From an uncultured Collinsella sp. (GTDB lineage: Bacteria; Actinomycetota; Coriobacteriia; Coriobacteriales; Coriobacteriaceae), in contig CATXJW010000005.1 of assembly GCA_958370325.1 (NCBI GenBank), positions 1 to 64,000 on the forward strand: a DNA stretch of 64,000 nucleotides. The letters run 5' to 3'. The notes beneath the pieces were generated by a model. The model ran no database searches, was not told the origin of the DNA, and was given only the letters and a program-made list of their open reading frames with translations. This document shows, piece after piece, positions 8,125 to 15,963 of the stretch (the stretch's first letter is position 1; each line of letters opens with the position of its first letter). A program made the translations under genes and the position numbers.

Positions 8125-9198
8125 ATGGCACTGCCTAAGGATTTCATCGACACCAACGACTTCACCAAAGAGCAGATCCTGGCTATCGAGGATCTTGGCC
8201 TGGCAATGAAGAAGGCCATCAAGGTTGACGGTTATTATCCGCACCTGCTCCGCAACAAGAGCCTTGGCATGATCTTCCAGCAGGTCTCCACCCGCACCCG
8301 TCTTTCCTTCGAGACCGCTATGACCGACCTCGGCGGCCATGCTCAGTTCTATGGCCCTGGCACCATCCAGCTCGGCGGTCACGAGTCCCTGGGCGACACC
8401 GCTCGAGTTATGGGCTCGCTGCTCGACATCATGATGGCTCGCGTTGACCGTCACAAGGACGTCGTCGGCCTCGCCGAGGGCTCCGCTGTTCCCGTCATCA
8501 ACGGCATGTCCGAGTTCAACCATCCAACGCAGGAGATGGGCGACCTCATGACCATGCTCGAGAACCTCCCCGAGGGCAAGAAGATCGAGGACTGCACCTT
8601 GGCCTTCATCGGCGACGCCACCCAGGTCTGCGTCTCCCTCATGTTCATCGCCTCCAAGGTCGGCATGAAGTTTGTCCAGTTTGGACCTAAGGGCCACCAG
8701 ATCCCCGACGGCGGCCTGCACGTCGGCACCGTCGAGGAGCGCGCCGAGTTCGGCAAGCAGATGATGGCCATTGCCGAGGAGAACTGCAAGGTCTCCGGTG
8801 GCTCCATCGTCATCTCCGACGACATCGAGTGCATCAAGGGCGCCGACTTCATCTACACCGACGTGTGGTATGGCCTGTACGACGAGGAGGTCTCGGGCGA
8901 GAACTACATGGACGTGTTCTATCCCAAGTATCAGGTCACCATGGACATGATGAACTTCGCCGGCCCCAACTCCAAGTTCATGCACTGCCTGCCGGCCACC
9001 CGCAACGAGGAGGTCGTCGACGAGGTCATGGACGATCCCGAGCGCTCCCTGTGCTGGGTCGAGGCCGAGAACCGCAAGCACTCCATCCGTGCTCTCCTTG
9101 CCGCCCTGGGCAAGCGCACCCCGCTCAACGACGAGGGTGTCGAGTACTCCGCCAAGGCCGAGCTTCACGCCGCTCTCGAGGCTCTCGAGCAGCTCTAA
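8125..9198 (+). CDS. ptcA: Putrescine carbamoyltransferase
   Basis: The 357-residue enzyme carries the carbamoyl-phosphate motif STRTR (55-59), SLGMIFQQ just before it, [11 protein letters not shown] (about 127-137), DVWYGLYD and HCLPATR (287-293). HCLPATR and the FQQ-STRTR context match the Enterococcus putrescine enzyme rather than ornithine carbamoyltransferase (usually HCLPAFH). It would phosphorolyse N-carbamoylputrescine to putrescine and carbamoyl phosphate in agmatine fermentation. ATG 8125 follows GGAAAGGAAA; an earlier in-frame ATG at 8044 lacks such a site. It is the first gene of an operon with an antiporter and agmatine deiminase. Two operator-like palindromes lie upstream. Confidence 0.93.
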   Translation: MALPKDFIDTNDFTKEQILAIEDLGLAMKKAIKVDGYYPHLLRNKSLGMIFQQVSTRTRLSFETAMTDLGGHAQFYGPGTIQLGGHESLGDTARVMGSLLDIMMARVDRHKDVVGLAEGSAVPVINGMSEFNHPTQEMGDLMTMLENLPEGKKIEDCTLAFIGDATQVCVSLMFIASKVGMKFVQFGPKGHQIPDGGLHVGTVEERAEFGKQMMAIAEENCKVSGGSIVISDDIECIKGADFIYTDVWYGLYDEEVSGENYMDVFYPKYQVTMDMMNFAGPNSKFMHCLPATRNEEVVDEVMDDPERSLCWVEAENRKHSIRALLAALGKRTPLNDEGVEYSAKAELHAALEALEQL

Positions 9199-9331
9199 GC
9201 CTCAAGGCTTTTAAAAGCACGTTTGCGGGCGGCGGATGCTCGTCTCCTGTCGCCCGCTCACCGAGGCCCAAGCAATTGCCTTAATACCTTAGGGCCTCGA
9301 ATCTGTCCAAGACTGAGCGAAGGAGCTCATC

Positions 9332-10771
9332 ATGAGCGACGGAAAGAAAAAGCTTTCCTTCTTGACGGTCATTTCGACCATCATCTGCGTCGTCTTCGTT
9401 TGCGAGGCCGCCGCACCTGCTGCCGCCATTGGCAACCAGCAGTTCTTCTGGTGGATCTTCCTGATCCTGACCTTCCTGCTCCCTTACGGCATGGTTGTCG
9501 CCGAGCTCGGCACCACCTATGACGGCGAGGGCGGCATTTACGACTGGGTGCGCGATGGCCTGGGCGACAAGTGGGGCGCCCGCATTTCGTACTACTACTG
9601 GGTTAACTACCCGCTGTGGATCGCCTCGCTGGCCACCATGTTCCCTGACATCCTGGGCATGGTCTTTGGCGTCGAGTTCAACCTGATCGCCAAGATGGGT
9701 ATCGATCTTGCCTTCGTGTGGATCGTCTACCTTATGGGCCGCTCCAAGGCGGCCGACTCCGAGTGGGTCCTCAACGGTGGCGCCATCATCAAGGTCGCCG
9801 TTGCCGTTATCGTCGGCGCTCTGGGCATTTGGTATGCCATGGAGAACGGTTTTGCGAACGACATGTCCGCTGCCACCTTCCTGCCCGAGCTCACCAACAC
9901 CAACGCTCTCGGCTACCTGTCGATCATCATCTTTAACTTCATGGGCTTCGAGGTCATCTGCACCATGACCGACGACATGGCCGATCCCGCTCGCGATATC
10001 CCCAAGGCCATCATCGTCGGTGGCCTGTCCATCGCCGTCATCTACCTGTTCGCCGGCTTCGGCATCGGCGCCGCCGTGCCGGCCGACTCCATCGATCCCG
10101 ACTACGGCATGATCGTCGCAGTCCAGACCATGGTGGGCGACTCCATGATCTTTAAGGTCATCTGCATCGCCTTCCTGATCACCCTGTTCGCCAACATGGC
10201 CGCTTGGTCCTTCGGCGTTAACTCCGTTGCTCGCTACGCTGCCGAGCACGGCAACATGCCCAAGGTCTTCGCCTCGATGATCTCGGATGACGACATGCCC
10301 AACGGCGCCAACCTGGTCAACGCCATCGTTGCCTCCCTGGTGCTGTGCCTGCAGCTGGTTCCCATCGACGCCATCTCCAACGGTGTCTTCTGGATGCTCT
10401 TCGGTACCTCCGTCGTCTTCCTGCTGCTCACCTATATCCCGATGTTCCCGGCGTTCCTCAACCTTCGCAAGAACGACCCCAACCGCGAGCGCATCTTCAC
10501 GTTCCCGTTTAAGGGCGCCATGATGAAGGTCATGTTGGCCATCCCCTGCATCGAGCTGGTCCTGGCCATCGTCGCAACGCTGGTGCCGTTCTCCGCCGCT
10601 GAAATTGGCGACAAGCTCCCGATGATCGTCATCTTCATCGTGCTCGTGCTCATCGGCGAGGTCGTCCGCGTCGTCAGCGCCAAGGGCCGCAAGGAAGAGT
10701 ACAAGGGTCTGACCCCTGAGCTCGCAGCCCAGCGTCTCGCTGAGGAGGCCGCCGAGGCCGAGGAGGACTAG
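9332..10771 (+). CDS. aguD: Amino acid/polyamine antiporter, agmatine-putrescine type (copy 1)
   Basis: The 479-residue APC-superfamily transporter has about twelve membrane segments, an early GNQQFFWW segment and an acidic C-terminal tail. Its place between ptcA and agmatine deiminase fits the agmatine:putrescine exchanger AguD, which brings agmatine in and sends putrescine out without energy cost. The substrate assignment is from context. GAAGGAGC precedes the ATG. The 133-base gap after ptcA holds small inverted repeats (GAGGCCC at 9263 with GGGCCTC at 9292) that could tune expression between the genes. A closely similar transporter follows at 12891. Confidence 0.82.
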   Translation: MSDGKKKLSFLTVISTIICVVFVCEAAAPAAAIGNQQFFWWIFLILTFLLPYGMVVAELGTTYDGEGGIYDWVRDGLGDKWGARISYYYWVNYPLWIASLATMFPDILGMVFGVEFNLIAKMGIDLAFVWIVYLMGRSKAADSEWVLNGGAIIKVAVAVIVGALGIWYAMENGFANDMSAATFLPELTNTNALGYLSIIIFNFMGFEVICTMTDDMADPARDIPKAIIVGGLSIAVIYLFAGFGIGAAVPADSIDPDYGMIVAVQTMVGDSMIFKVICIAFLITLFANMAAWSFGVNSVARYAAEHGNMPKVFASMISDDDMPNGANLVNAIVASLVLCLQLVPIDAISNGVFWMLFGTSVVFLLLTYIPMFPAFLNLRKNDPNRERIFTFPFKGAMMKVMLAIPCIELVLAIVATLVPFSAAEIGDKLPMIVIFIVLVLIGEVVRVVSAKGRKEEYKGLTPELAAQRLAEEAAEAEED

Positions 10772-10904
10772 AGCACCCGGTTCTGGGGCTTCAACCCTCC
10801 TCGCGTACCAACGCGCGCTTCGTCGGGCTTGTCGCTCCCGACTCCGGGCACTCTAGCCTCTTCGGAGGCGTGCCCAAGCGACAGGTTTGCTAACCATTCC
10901 CCCA

Positions 10905-11110
10905 GGGTGGGTGTGAGCGATAGCTCCGGTAACCACCGCCCACCCCAATCTCTCTTCCGTATCCTTCGTGCGTTTTGTCTCCGCGCACTTGGTTACGTCG
11001 TCGCTTGCCGGTGCGATTCCGTGAAAACCGGTGCCGGGCGCCCCGACCTTTGCCGGGGAACGGGCGCCTACCATCTCTTGGTTTTAGGCTGCGGGTAACC
11101 CGCCCGCAGC
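10905..11110 (+). ncRNA. Candidate structured leader RNA before agmatine deiminase
   Basis: The 368-base gap before aguA holds four consecutive hairpins: GGTGGG..CCCACC with inner GAGC-GATA-GCTC (about 10906-10945); CCGGT (11008-11012) with ACCGG (11027-11031); a GGCGCC pair enclosing CCCCG..CGGGG (about 11037-11067); and GCTGCGGG (11088-11095) with CCCGCAGC (11103-11110), about 22 bases before the ribosome binding site. The clustering is what supports this call; no match to a known riboswitch is claimed. Confidence 0.4.
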
Positions 11111-11139
11111 AAGCGATCGTTCGATTTGGAGGAAATCTT

Positions 11140-12345
11140 ATGCGTACGATCACCGAGTCCGAGTCCACCCCCAGGGCCGACGGCTTCTTTATGCCCGCCG
11201 AGTTCGCCCCGCAGGATCGCGTGTGGATGGGCTGGCCCCACCGCACCGACACCTGGGCCCACGGCGCCAAGCCGGCCCAGAAGCAGTATGCCGCCATCGC
11301 CCGCGCCATCTCCGAGTTCACCCCGGTCTATATGTGCGCCAACCAGGTCGACTACGCCAACTGCAAGGCCGTCTTCGAGGAGGACGAGAACGTCACCGTC
11401 ATCGAGATGACCACCGACGACGCCTGGTTCCGCGACACTGCCGCCACCTACGTCATCAACGGCAAGGGCGAGAAGCGCGCCAACCACTGGCACTTCAACG
11501 CCTACGGCGGCCTCGTCGACGGCCTGTACTTCCCGTGGGACAAGGACGAGCAGATCGCCCTCAAGATGGCTGAGCTCTCCGGCTGCCGCCGCTATCGTCC
11601 CGATGACATGATCCTCGAGGGCGGCTCCATCACCGTCGACGGCGAGGGCACCCTTGTCGTGACCGACCAGTGCCTGCTTTCCCCGGGCCGCACCTGCTCT
11701 GCGGTGCTCGAGGAGGAAGAGGATCCCGAGTCCATCTGGCCCAAGTTCAAGAAGAAGTTTGAGCCCTGGAGCGAGGAGCTTCGCGCCTACATGGACGAGC
11801 ACCTCAAGGATTACCTGGGTGTCGAGAAGGTCATCTGGGTCAAGGAGGGCATCGACCCCGAGGAGACCAACGGCCACATCGACGACGTCGCCACGTTCAT
11901 CGCCCCGGGCGTCATGGCCTGCATCTGGACCGACGATCCCGAGTATCCGTTCTACGAGCAGTGCCACGCTGCCTACGAGACCCTCTCCAACGCCGTTGAC
12001 GCCAAGGGCCGCAAGATGAAGGTCTACAAGCTCTGCATGCCCGTGAACCCGCTGTTCATGGACCAGGCTTCCTGCGACACCATCGACGCCGACGAGAACG
12101 CCGAGCCGCGCGTCCCCGACGAGCCGCTGATCGCCTCCTACATGAACTACCTGGTCACCAACCACGGCGTTATCGTCCCGCAGTACGGCGACGAGAACGA
12201 CCAGCTGGCCGTTGACACGCTCCAGAAGATCTACGACGAGGTCTGGGGCGAGGGCGTCTACAAGTGCGTCGGCGTTCAGTCCGAGCAGGTCGTCTTCGGC
12301 GGCGGCAACATCCACTGCATTACGCAGCAGGAGCCGTCCGCGTAA
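11140..12345 (+). CDS. aguA: Agmatine deiminase (copy 1)
   Basis: The 401-residue protein is of the guanidine-modifying (PAD-like) superfamily. It has the N-terminal MPAEF..WMGWPHR segment, the DDAWFRD acid motif, the HWHFNAYGG histidine motif, ETNGHIDD, and the catalytic cysteine in GGGNIHCITQQ (C393). It converts agmatine to N-carbamoylputrescine and ammonia, feeding PtcA. ATG 11140 follows TTGGAGGAAA. Compared with the second copy at 20183 it has about 25 extra residues before YLGVEKV, containing a run of acidic residues (EEEEDPE). It is the third gene of the ptcA operon; the long structured gap upstream may give it separate control. Confidence 0.94.
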   Translation: MRTITESESTPRADGFFMPAEFAPQDRVWMGWPHRTDTWAHGAKPAQKQYAAIARAISEFTPVYMCANQVDYANCKAVFEEDENVTVIEMTTDDAWFRDTAATYVINGKGEKRANHWHFNAYGGLVDGLYFPWDKDEQIALKMAELSGCRRYRPDDMILEGGSITVDGEGTLVVTDQCLLSPGRTCSAVLEEEEDPESIWPKFKKKFEPWSEELRAYMDEHLKDYLGVEKVIWVKEGIDPEETNGHIDDVATFIAPGVMACIWTDDPEYPFYEQCHAAYETLSNAVDAKGRKMKVYKLCMPVNPLFMDQASCDTIDADENAEPRVPDEPLIASYMNYLVTNHGVIVPQYGDENDQLAVDTLQKIYDEVWGEGVYKCVGVQSEQVVFGGGNIHCITQQEPSA

Positions 12346-12357
12346 TTGTCTGGCTTC

Positions 12358-12444
12358 CTGAGGCACGGCACCTTCCCGTTCATTCGTCGCTTGCGTACCA
12401 AAGTACGCGGCGCTCCTCTTTCACGGGAATCTGCCGCACCTCAG
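12358..12444. other. Long imperfect hairpin after agmatine deiminase
   Basis: CTGAGG..CGGCA..TTCCCGT (12358-12379) pairs with ACGGGAA..TGCCG..CCTCAG (12423-12444), 18 of 22 positions. An inner perfect stem is GCGTAC (12393-12398) with GTACGC (12403-12408). There is no T run, so it may stabilise the 3' end or act with the terminator that follows. Confidence 0.55.
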
Positions 12445-12546
12445 AAACCCAGCCGATCAATCGGACAGTCGGTGAATCGCACCGTGACCATCTCGGGGCA
12501 TTGATGGTCTGGTCACTTGATGTCTTGGTCGGCTGGGTTTTTCTTT
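12445..12546 (+). terminator. Large terminator-like structure
   Basis: AAACCCAGCCGA (12445-12456) pairs with TCGGCTGGGTTT (12529-12540), followed by TTCTTT. A second stem GTGACCA..TGGTCAC (12484-12516) sits inside. It probably ends the ptcA-aguD-aguA transcript. Confidence 0.7.
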
Positions 12547-12577
12547 GGGCACTCCGTTGCCTCCACTTCGGAGTGCC
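12547..12577. other. Hairpin GGGCACTCCG..CGGAGTGCCC
   Basis: A 10-base perfect stem follows directly after the T run of the previous terminator. It might be a second terminator (followed by GCCTCTTTG) or part of a leader. Confidence 0.45.
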
Positions 12578-12594
12578 CGCCTCTTTGATTGAGT

Positions 12595-12663
12595 ACGCGT
12601 CTGGCCTGGGATTTTTTGCGGGTTAGGCCAATTGTTCGCTTGAATATCCCAGGTCAGACGCGT
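12595..12663. repeat. Palindrome with ACGCGTCTG arms
   Basis: ACGCGTCTGGCCTGGGAT (12595-12612) pairs with ATCCCAGGTCAGACGCGT (12646-12663), 17 of 18 positions. The loop of 33 bases begins with a T run. It is a single copy in this window and looks like the other long intergenic palindromes. Confidence 0.6.
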
Positions 12664-12794
12664 CTTCAATTGCCAAAAGTTTCCGGTCGTAAACGCGGCC
12701 GTTTTGATCGGAGTATCTATGTACCAGCGTATCGTCATCTACACGCGCCTGTTCCGCGAGCGTTGGTCCAACAAATGCACCCTCTCCTCTCTTT

Positions 12795-12871
12795 GGGATG
12801 GCACCTGTACCGGTGACGCGGCCTGCAACCCTACCTTGGGCTGCGCCTTCGGTACAGATGCCATCCCTTTT
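12795..12871 (+). promoter_or_regulatory. Terminator-like hairpin just before the second antiporter, possible attenuator
   Basis: GGGATGGCACCTGTACCG (12795-12812) pairs with CGGTACAGATGCCATCCC (12850-12867) with one mismatch, followed by TTTT and, 20 bases on, the GTG start at 12891. A terminator so close to the start codon suggests control by attenuation or leader RNA folding. Confidence 0.5.
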
Positions 12872-12890
12872 GCTGTGAGGGGAGCGTGCC

Positions 12891-14300
12891 GTGGCAGGTA
12901 AGAAGTTCTCCCTGATCGAGGTCATCCTCTCGGTTATCTGCGTTGTCTTTACCATCGAGGCGGCTGCTCCGGCATCTGCCATGGGTAACGTGCAGTTCTT
13001 CTGGTGGATCTTCCTTATCATTACGTTTTTGCTTCCCTATGGCCTGGTGGTGGCCGAGCTGGGCACGGCATTCGATTCCGAGGGCGGTCTGTACGATTGG
13101 GTTCGCCTTGGCCTGGGCGACCGTTGGGGCGCCCGCTGCTCCTGGTGCTACTGGGTTAACTTTCCGCTGTGGGTGGCAAGTATCGCCTGTATGTTTCCCA
13201 GCGTTATCAATGCGGTATGGGGTGTCGAGTTTTCGCTCGGGGTCCGAATCGCCATCGAGCTTGCCTTTGTGTGGGGCGTCACGGTCATGGCGATGCAGCC
13301 GGTGGCCGAGGCGGATTGGGTCATGGATGGCGGCGCCGTCGTCAAGGTGCTCATTACCGCCGTGGTGGGAATCGTCGGCATCTGGTTTGCCTGCAATAAC
13401 GGCTTTGCCAACGACATGTCGTTCAAGACCTTCATTCCAGATCTGGGCGATACCAATTCGCTGACGTACCTATCGATCATCCTGTTCAACTTTATGGGCT
13501 TCGAAGTGGTCGCGACCTTTGCCAGTACGATGAAAAACCCGTCGCGTGATATCCCCAAGGCGGTTATCGCCGGCGGTGTTGCCATTGCGGCAATCTACAT
13601 CATCTGCGGCGTTGGCATTGGAGCCGCGGTTCCTACCGAGCAGCTTTCGCTCGATTCGGGCATTGTGGACGCGGTCGGCGCCATGGTGGGGCGCAGCCAT
13701 CCACTGACAATGATCGTGGGCATGGCCTTTTTGGTGACGCTGTTCGCTAACATGATTTGCTGGAGTTTTGGCGTCAACAGCGTGGCGAGCTATGCCGCGC
13801 GCCATGGCAACATGCCACGCCCCTTTGCGTTGGTGTCCAAGAGGACCGGCATGCCCAACGGCTCGGCACTCATTAACGGTTGTTTTGCCAGCCTGGTGCT
13901 CCTGCTCCAGATCCCGTTGGGCGAGGGCTCCGACGTCTTTTGGGTTTTCTTCTCGATGAACGTCGTCTTTCTGCTCATGAGCTATATCCCGATGTTCCCG
14001 GCGTTTTGGCGCCTGCGTAAATACGACGACCGCCCGCGTGTGTTCCGCGCGCCCTTCGAGGGCAAGGTGCTTGCGGTAGCGCTTGCGGTGCCAGTGGTAG
14101 AGCTCGTGCTTTCCATTGTTGCGACAATCGTGCCGCTTAACAGCTCGCCCGCCGAGATGTCAAAGTTGCCGATCCTCATGGGTGTGGTGATCGGCGTGTT
14201 GCTAGGCGAGGTTTCGCGCCTCATATCGCGCCGCGGTCGCAGCATCGACAATCCCGGCGTTGGCGCAAGGGGGACAGGTCGCTTTGCACCAAAACAGTAG
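12891..14300 (+). CDS. Amino acid/polyamine antiporter, agmatine-putrescine type (copy 2)
   Basis: The 469-residue APC transporter is closely similar to the one at 9332: the same AAAPASAMGN..QFFWWIFLI start, YWVNFPLW, NFMGFEVV and FGVNSVA segments, with about twelve membrane helices. It most likely exchanges agmatine, putrescine or a related amine. GTG 12891 follows GAGGGGAG. It is separated from aguA by 545 bases of hairpins and probably has its own promoter and leader control. The duplicated transporter may serve a second substrate, or the second agmatine deiminase at 20183. Confidence 0.8.
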   Translation: MAGKKFSLIEVILSVICVVFTIEAAAPASAMGNVQFFWWIFLIITFLLPYGLVVAELGTAFDSEGGLYDWVRLGLGDRWGARCSWCYWVNFPLWVASIACMFPSVINAVWGVEFSLGVRIAIELAFVWGVTVMAMQPVAEADWVMDGGAVVKVLITAVVGIVGIWFACNNGFANDMSFKTFIPDLGDTNSLTYLSIILFNFMGFEVVATFASTMKNPSRDIPKAVIAGGVAIAAIYIICGVGIGAAVPTEQLSLDSGIVDAVGAMVGRSHPLTMIVGMAFLVTLFANMICWSFGVNSVASYAARHGNMPRPFALVSKRTGMPNGSALINGCFASLVLLLQIPLGEGSDVFWVFFSMNVVFLLMSYIPMFPAFWRLRKYDDRPRVFRAPFEGKVLAVALAVPVVELVLSIVATIVPLNSSPAEMSKLPILMGVVIGVLLGEVSRLISRRGRSIDNPGVGARGTGRFAPKQ

Positions 14301-14335
14301 CGCCGCGAGTTGTGCGGTGCTAGATGAATCTTGGA

Positions 14336-14527
14336 TTACTGCTCACGCTGCTCGGGATCAGATGCGAGCTTGGGTGCAAAGTAGGGGACGTGGCCCAGGT
14401 AGGGGCAGCTGTCCGAACGCGCCTCAACGGCGCAGGGGACATCGTCGTAGGTCATGGAAGAACCGAGTCGGGTGATGGCCTTGGCGGCGGGCGCGACGAG
14501 CATCTTGAGCGGAGCGATCGGTGTCAT
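14336..14527 (-). CDS. Small hypothetical protein, 63 residues
   Basis: The ATG at 14527 has an excellent AAAGGAGAT site, which argues for real translation. The product is largely neutral, with a Cys at CAVEA and another at SCPYLGHVPYF. No domain is recognised. It is divergent from LuxR2 and shares the 128-base region between them, which holds the TAAACG palindrome at 14566. It could be a target of LuxR2 or simply a neighbour. Confidence 0.55.
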   Translation of the reverse strand: MTPIAPLKMLVAPAAKAITRLGSSMTYDDVPCAVEARSDSCPYLGHVPYFAPKLASDPEQREQ

Positions 14528-14565
14528 GGCATCTCCTTTCATCGGTGAGACACAGCTTGTTTATC

Positions 14566-14585
14566 TAAACGATACAGTACGTTTA
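14566..14585. promoter_or_regulatory. Palindrome TAAACG-8-CGTTTA, candidate operator
   Basis: A perfect 6+6 inverted repeat with an 8-base spacer in the divergent region between the small gene at 14527 and LuxR2. It may be an autoregulatory site. Confidence 0.5.
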
Positions 14586-14655
14586 ATCGGTGAGTCTAAT
14601 CTTGCGGCAAAGAATCTGTCAACATCCTCACAGCATCTAGACAGGGGAGGCGGGC

Positions 14656-15648
14656 ATGAGTTTCGCGTTCTATATCTACACCACGATTATCATGGGCGTG
14701 GCTCTGGTGACCAGTGCCGTGGCATTGGTGGTCTGGCTCATGACGCACCGTCGCGACAGCCTAGTGGCCGCGGCGGGCTTTTTGCTCTACATGCTCGATA
14801 TGTCAGTCATCTTTTTTGACGAGTACACTCGGCTCAAATATGACTACGCCGTTACCTTTAGCGAGCCGCTGCAGCACCCCTTGCTGCGCTGCGTGCTCGG
14901 TATTGCCATCTATGCTTGCATTGTGCTGTGGATGTTTGCACGCTTGCGCAAAAGGCCGACGTCGCGCATGCTCGGGCTCGCTATCGTGCCGTTTTCAATC
15001 TTGCAATTGCTGCTGGTGCCTCGCAGCGGCGCTGCCGGAGAGATACAGCAGTATCTCTTTTGGCTCACGCGTGACCTGGGCAATGTAGGATGTCTTGCCT
15101 ATGCCGCCTGGCATTACCGGCACAGGGCCACGCGTGTTGAGAAACTCGACCTCGACCGCTCAAAGCTCTTTTGGAAGGTGGCACTCGTTCTTGCGTTTTG
15201 CGTAATCGCCGAGGACACCTACATGATTTTGCTCTGCCGCCCCGACTCTCAAAACCCCGTCATCAGCCTCTTTTTGTGGTATCTGTCCGAGCGCAATATC
15301 TCCGAAAACGTGCTGCTCGTGGTATGCGCGGTCCAACTCTTTTGCCAGTTTAGCCATATCCTGCGCGTGTATGCCCGTCATCCGCGTGCCGATGAGGACG
15401 TGGCGGCCCAGAGCGCAAGCTCTGAGGATGACCTCGCATCGCGTGTGGTGATCTATGCCGATGCCCATAAGCTGTCGCGGCGCGAGCAGGAGGTGCTCAC
15501 GCTGGTGCTGAAGGGCAACGACGCCCAAAACATCGCCAGCGAGTTGGTCATCAGCCCTGGCACGGTCAAGGCGCACTTGCATCGCATCTACGTTAAAAGC
15601 GGTGTCTCCAACCGAGATGACCTCATAGATACCTTTTGGCGTTCCTAG
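14656..15648 (+). CDS. Membrane-anchored LuxR-family regulator (LuxR2)
   Basis: The 330-residue protein repeats the plan of LuxR1: about seven membrane segments over residues 1-245, then a LuxR helix-turn-helix at about 265-330 (SRREQEVLTLVLKGNDAQNI, GTVKAHLHRIY). The LSERNISENV motif just before the last membrane helix is shared with LuxR1. GGGGAGG precedes the ATG. It lies between the second antiporter and the amidohydrolase/MATE genes on the same strand and probably controls one of them. Confidence 0.9.
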   Translation: MSFAFYIYTTIIMGVALVTSAVALVVWLMTHRRDSLVAAAGFLLYMLDMSVIFFDEYTRLKYDYAVTFSEPLQHPLLRCVLGIAIYACIVLWMFARLRKRPTSRMLGLAIVPFSILQLLLVPRSGAAGEIQQYLFWLTRDLGNVGCLAYAAWHYRHRATRVEKLDLDRSKLFWKVALVLAFCVIAEDTYMILLCRPDSQNPVISLFLWYLSERNISENVLLVVCAVQLFCQFSHILRVYARHPRADEDVAAQSASSEDDLASRVVIYADAHKLSRREQEVLTLVLKGNDAQNIASELVISPGTVKAHLHRIYVKSGVSNRDDLIDTFWRS

Positions 15649-15731
15649 CCCCATTCTTCCTCGCATGCGGGTCTTGCCGTGTGGGCGGCCATACCGTTGG
15701 GCGTAATGAAGCGGTAATAATCTCAGACAAT

Positions 15732-15781
15732 AAACCTGCAGGTAAAGCGTGTAAACCTGCTTAAACTGACCGTTTGCGGTC
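15732..15781. promoter_or_regulatory. Operator-like cluster before the amidohydrolase gene
   Basis: AAACCTGCAGGTAAA (15732-15746) and GTAAACCTGC (15751-15760) are direct copies of an AAACCTGC element, the first also forming the palindrome ACCTGCAGGT. GACCGTTTGCGGTC (15768-15781) is a near-perfect palindrome of the ACCGTTCACGGT class. Both elements recur upstream of ptcA. Confidence 0.55.
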
Positions 15782-15963
15782 CCTGGCCTTGGCACGGATT
15801 TGCCCCTGTGTATCAATGGGTGTAGCGCGAAGCCGCGGACGTGGGGCAGACGTCCGAGCACGGCTTGTAGGCACGCGCCGATGCGGGAGCGCTACGCTCC
15901 CAACCGAGTGCCCGCGCGGGCGGTGCGTCCGCGTTGCAACCAAAGATGCCTGAGGAGGCTCAC

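Noticed and set aside
10905..11110. Cobalamin riboswitch before agmatine deiminase
   Set aside because: GTGAAAACCGG and GCGCCCCG vaguely recall the B12 box region, but the conserved AGCCAGGA..CTGCC and GCCACTG parts are absent.
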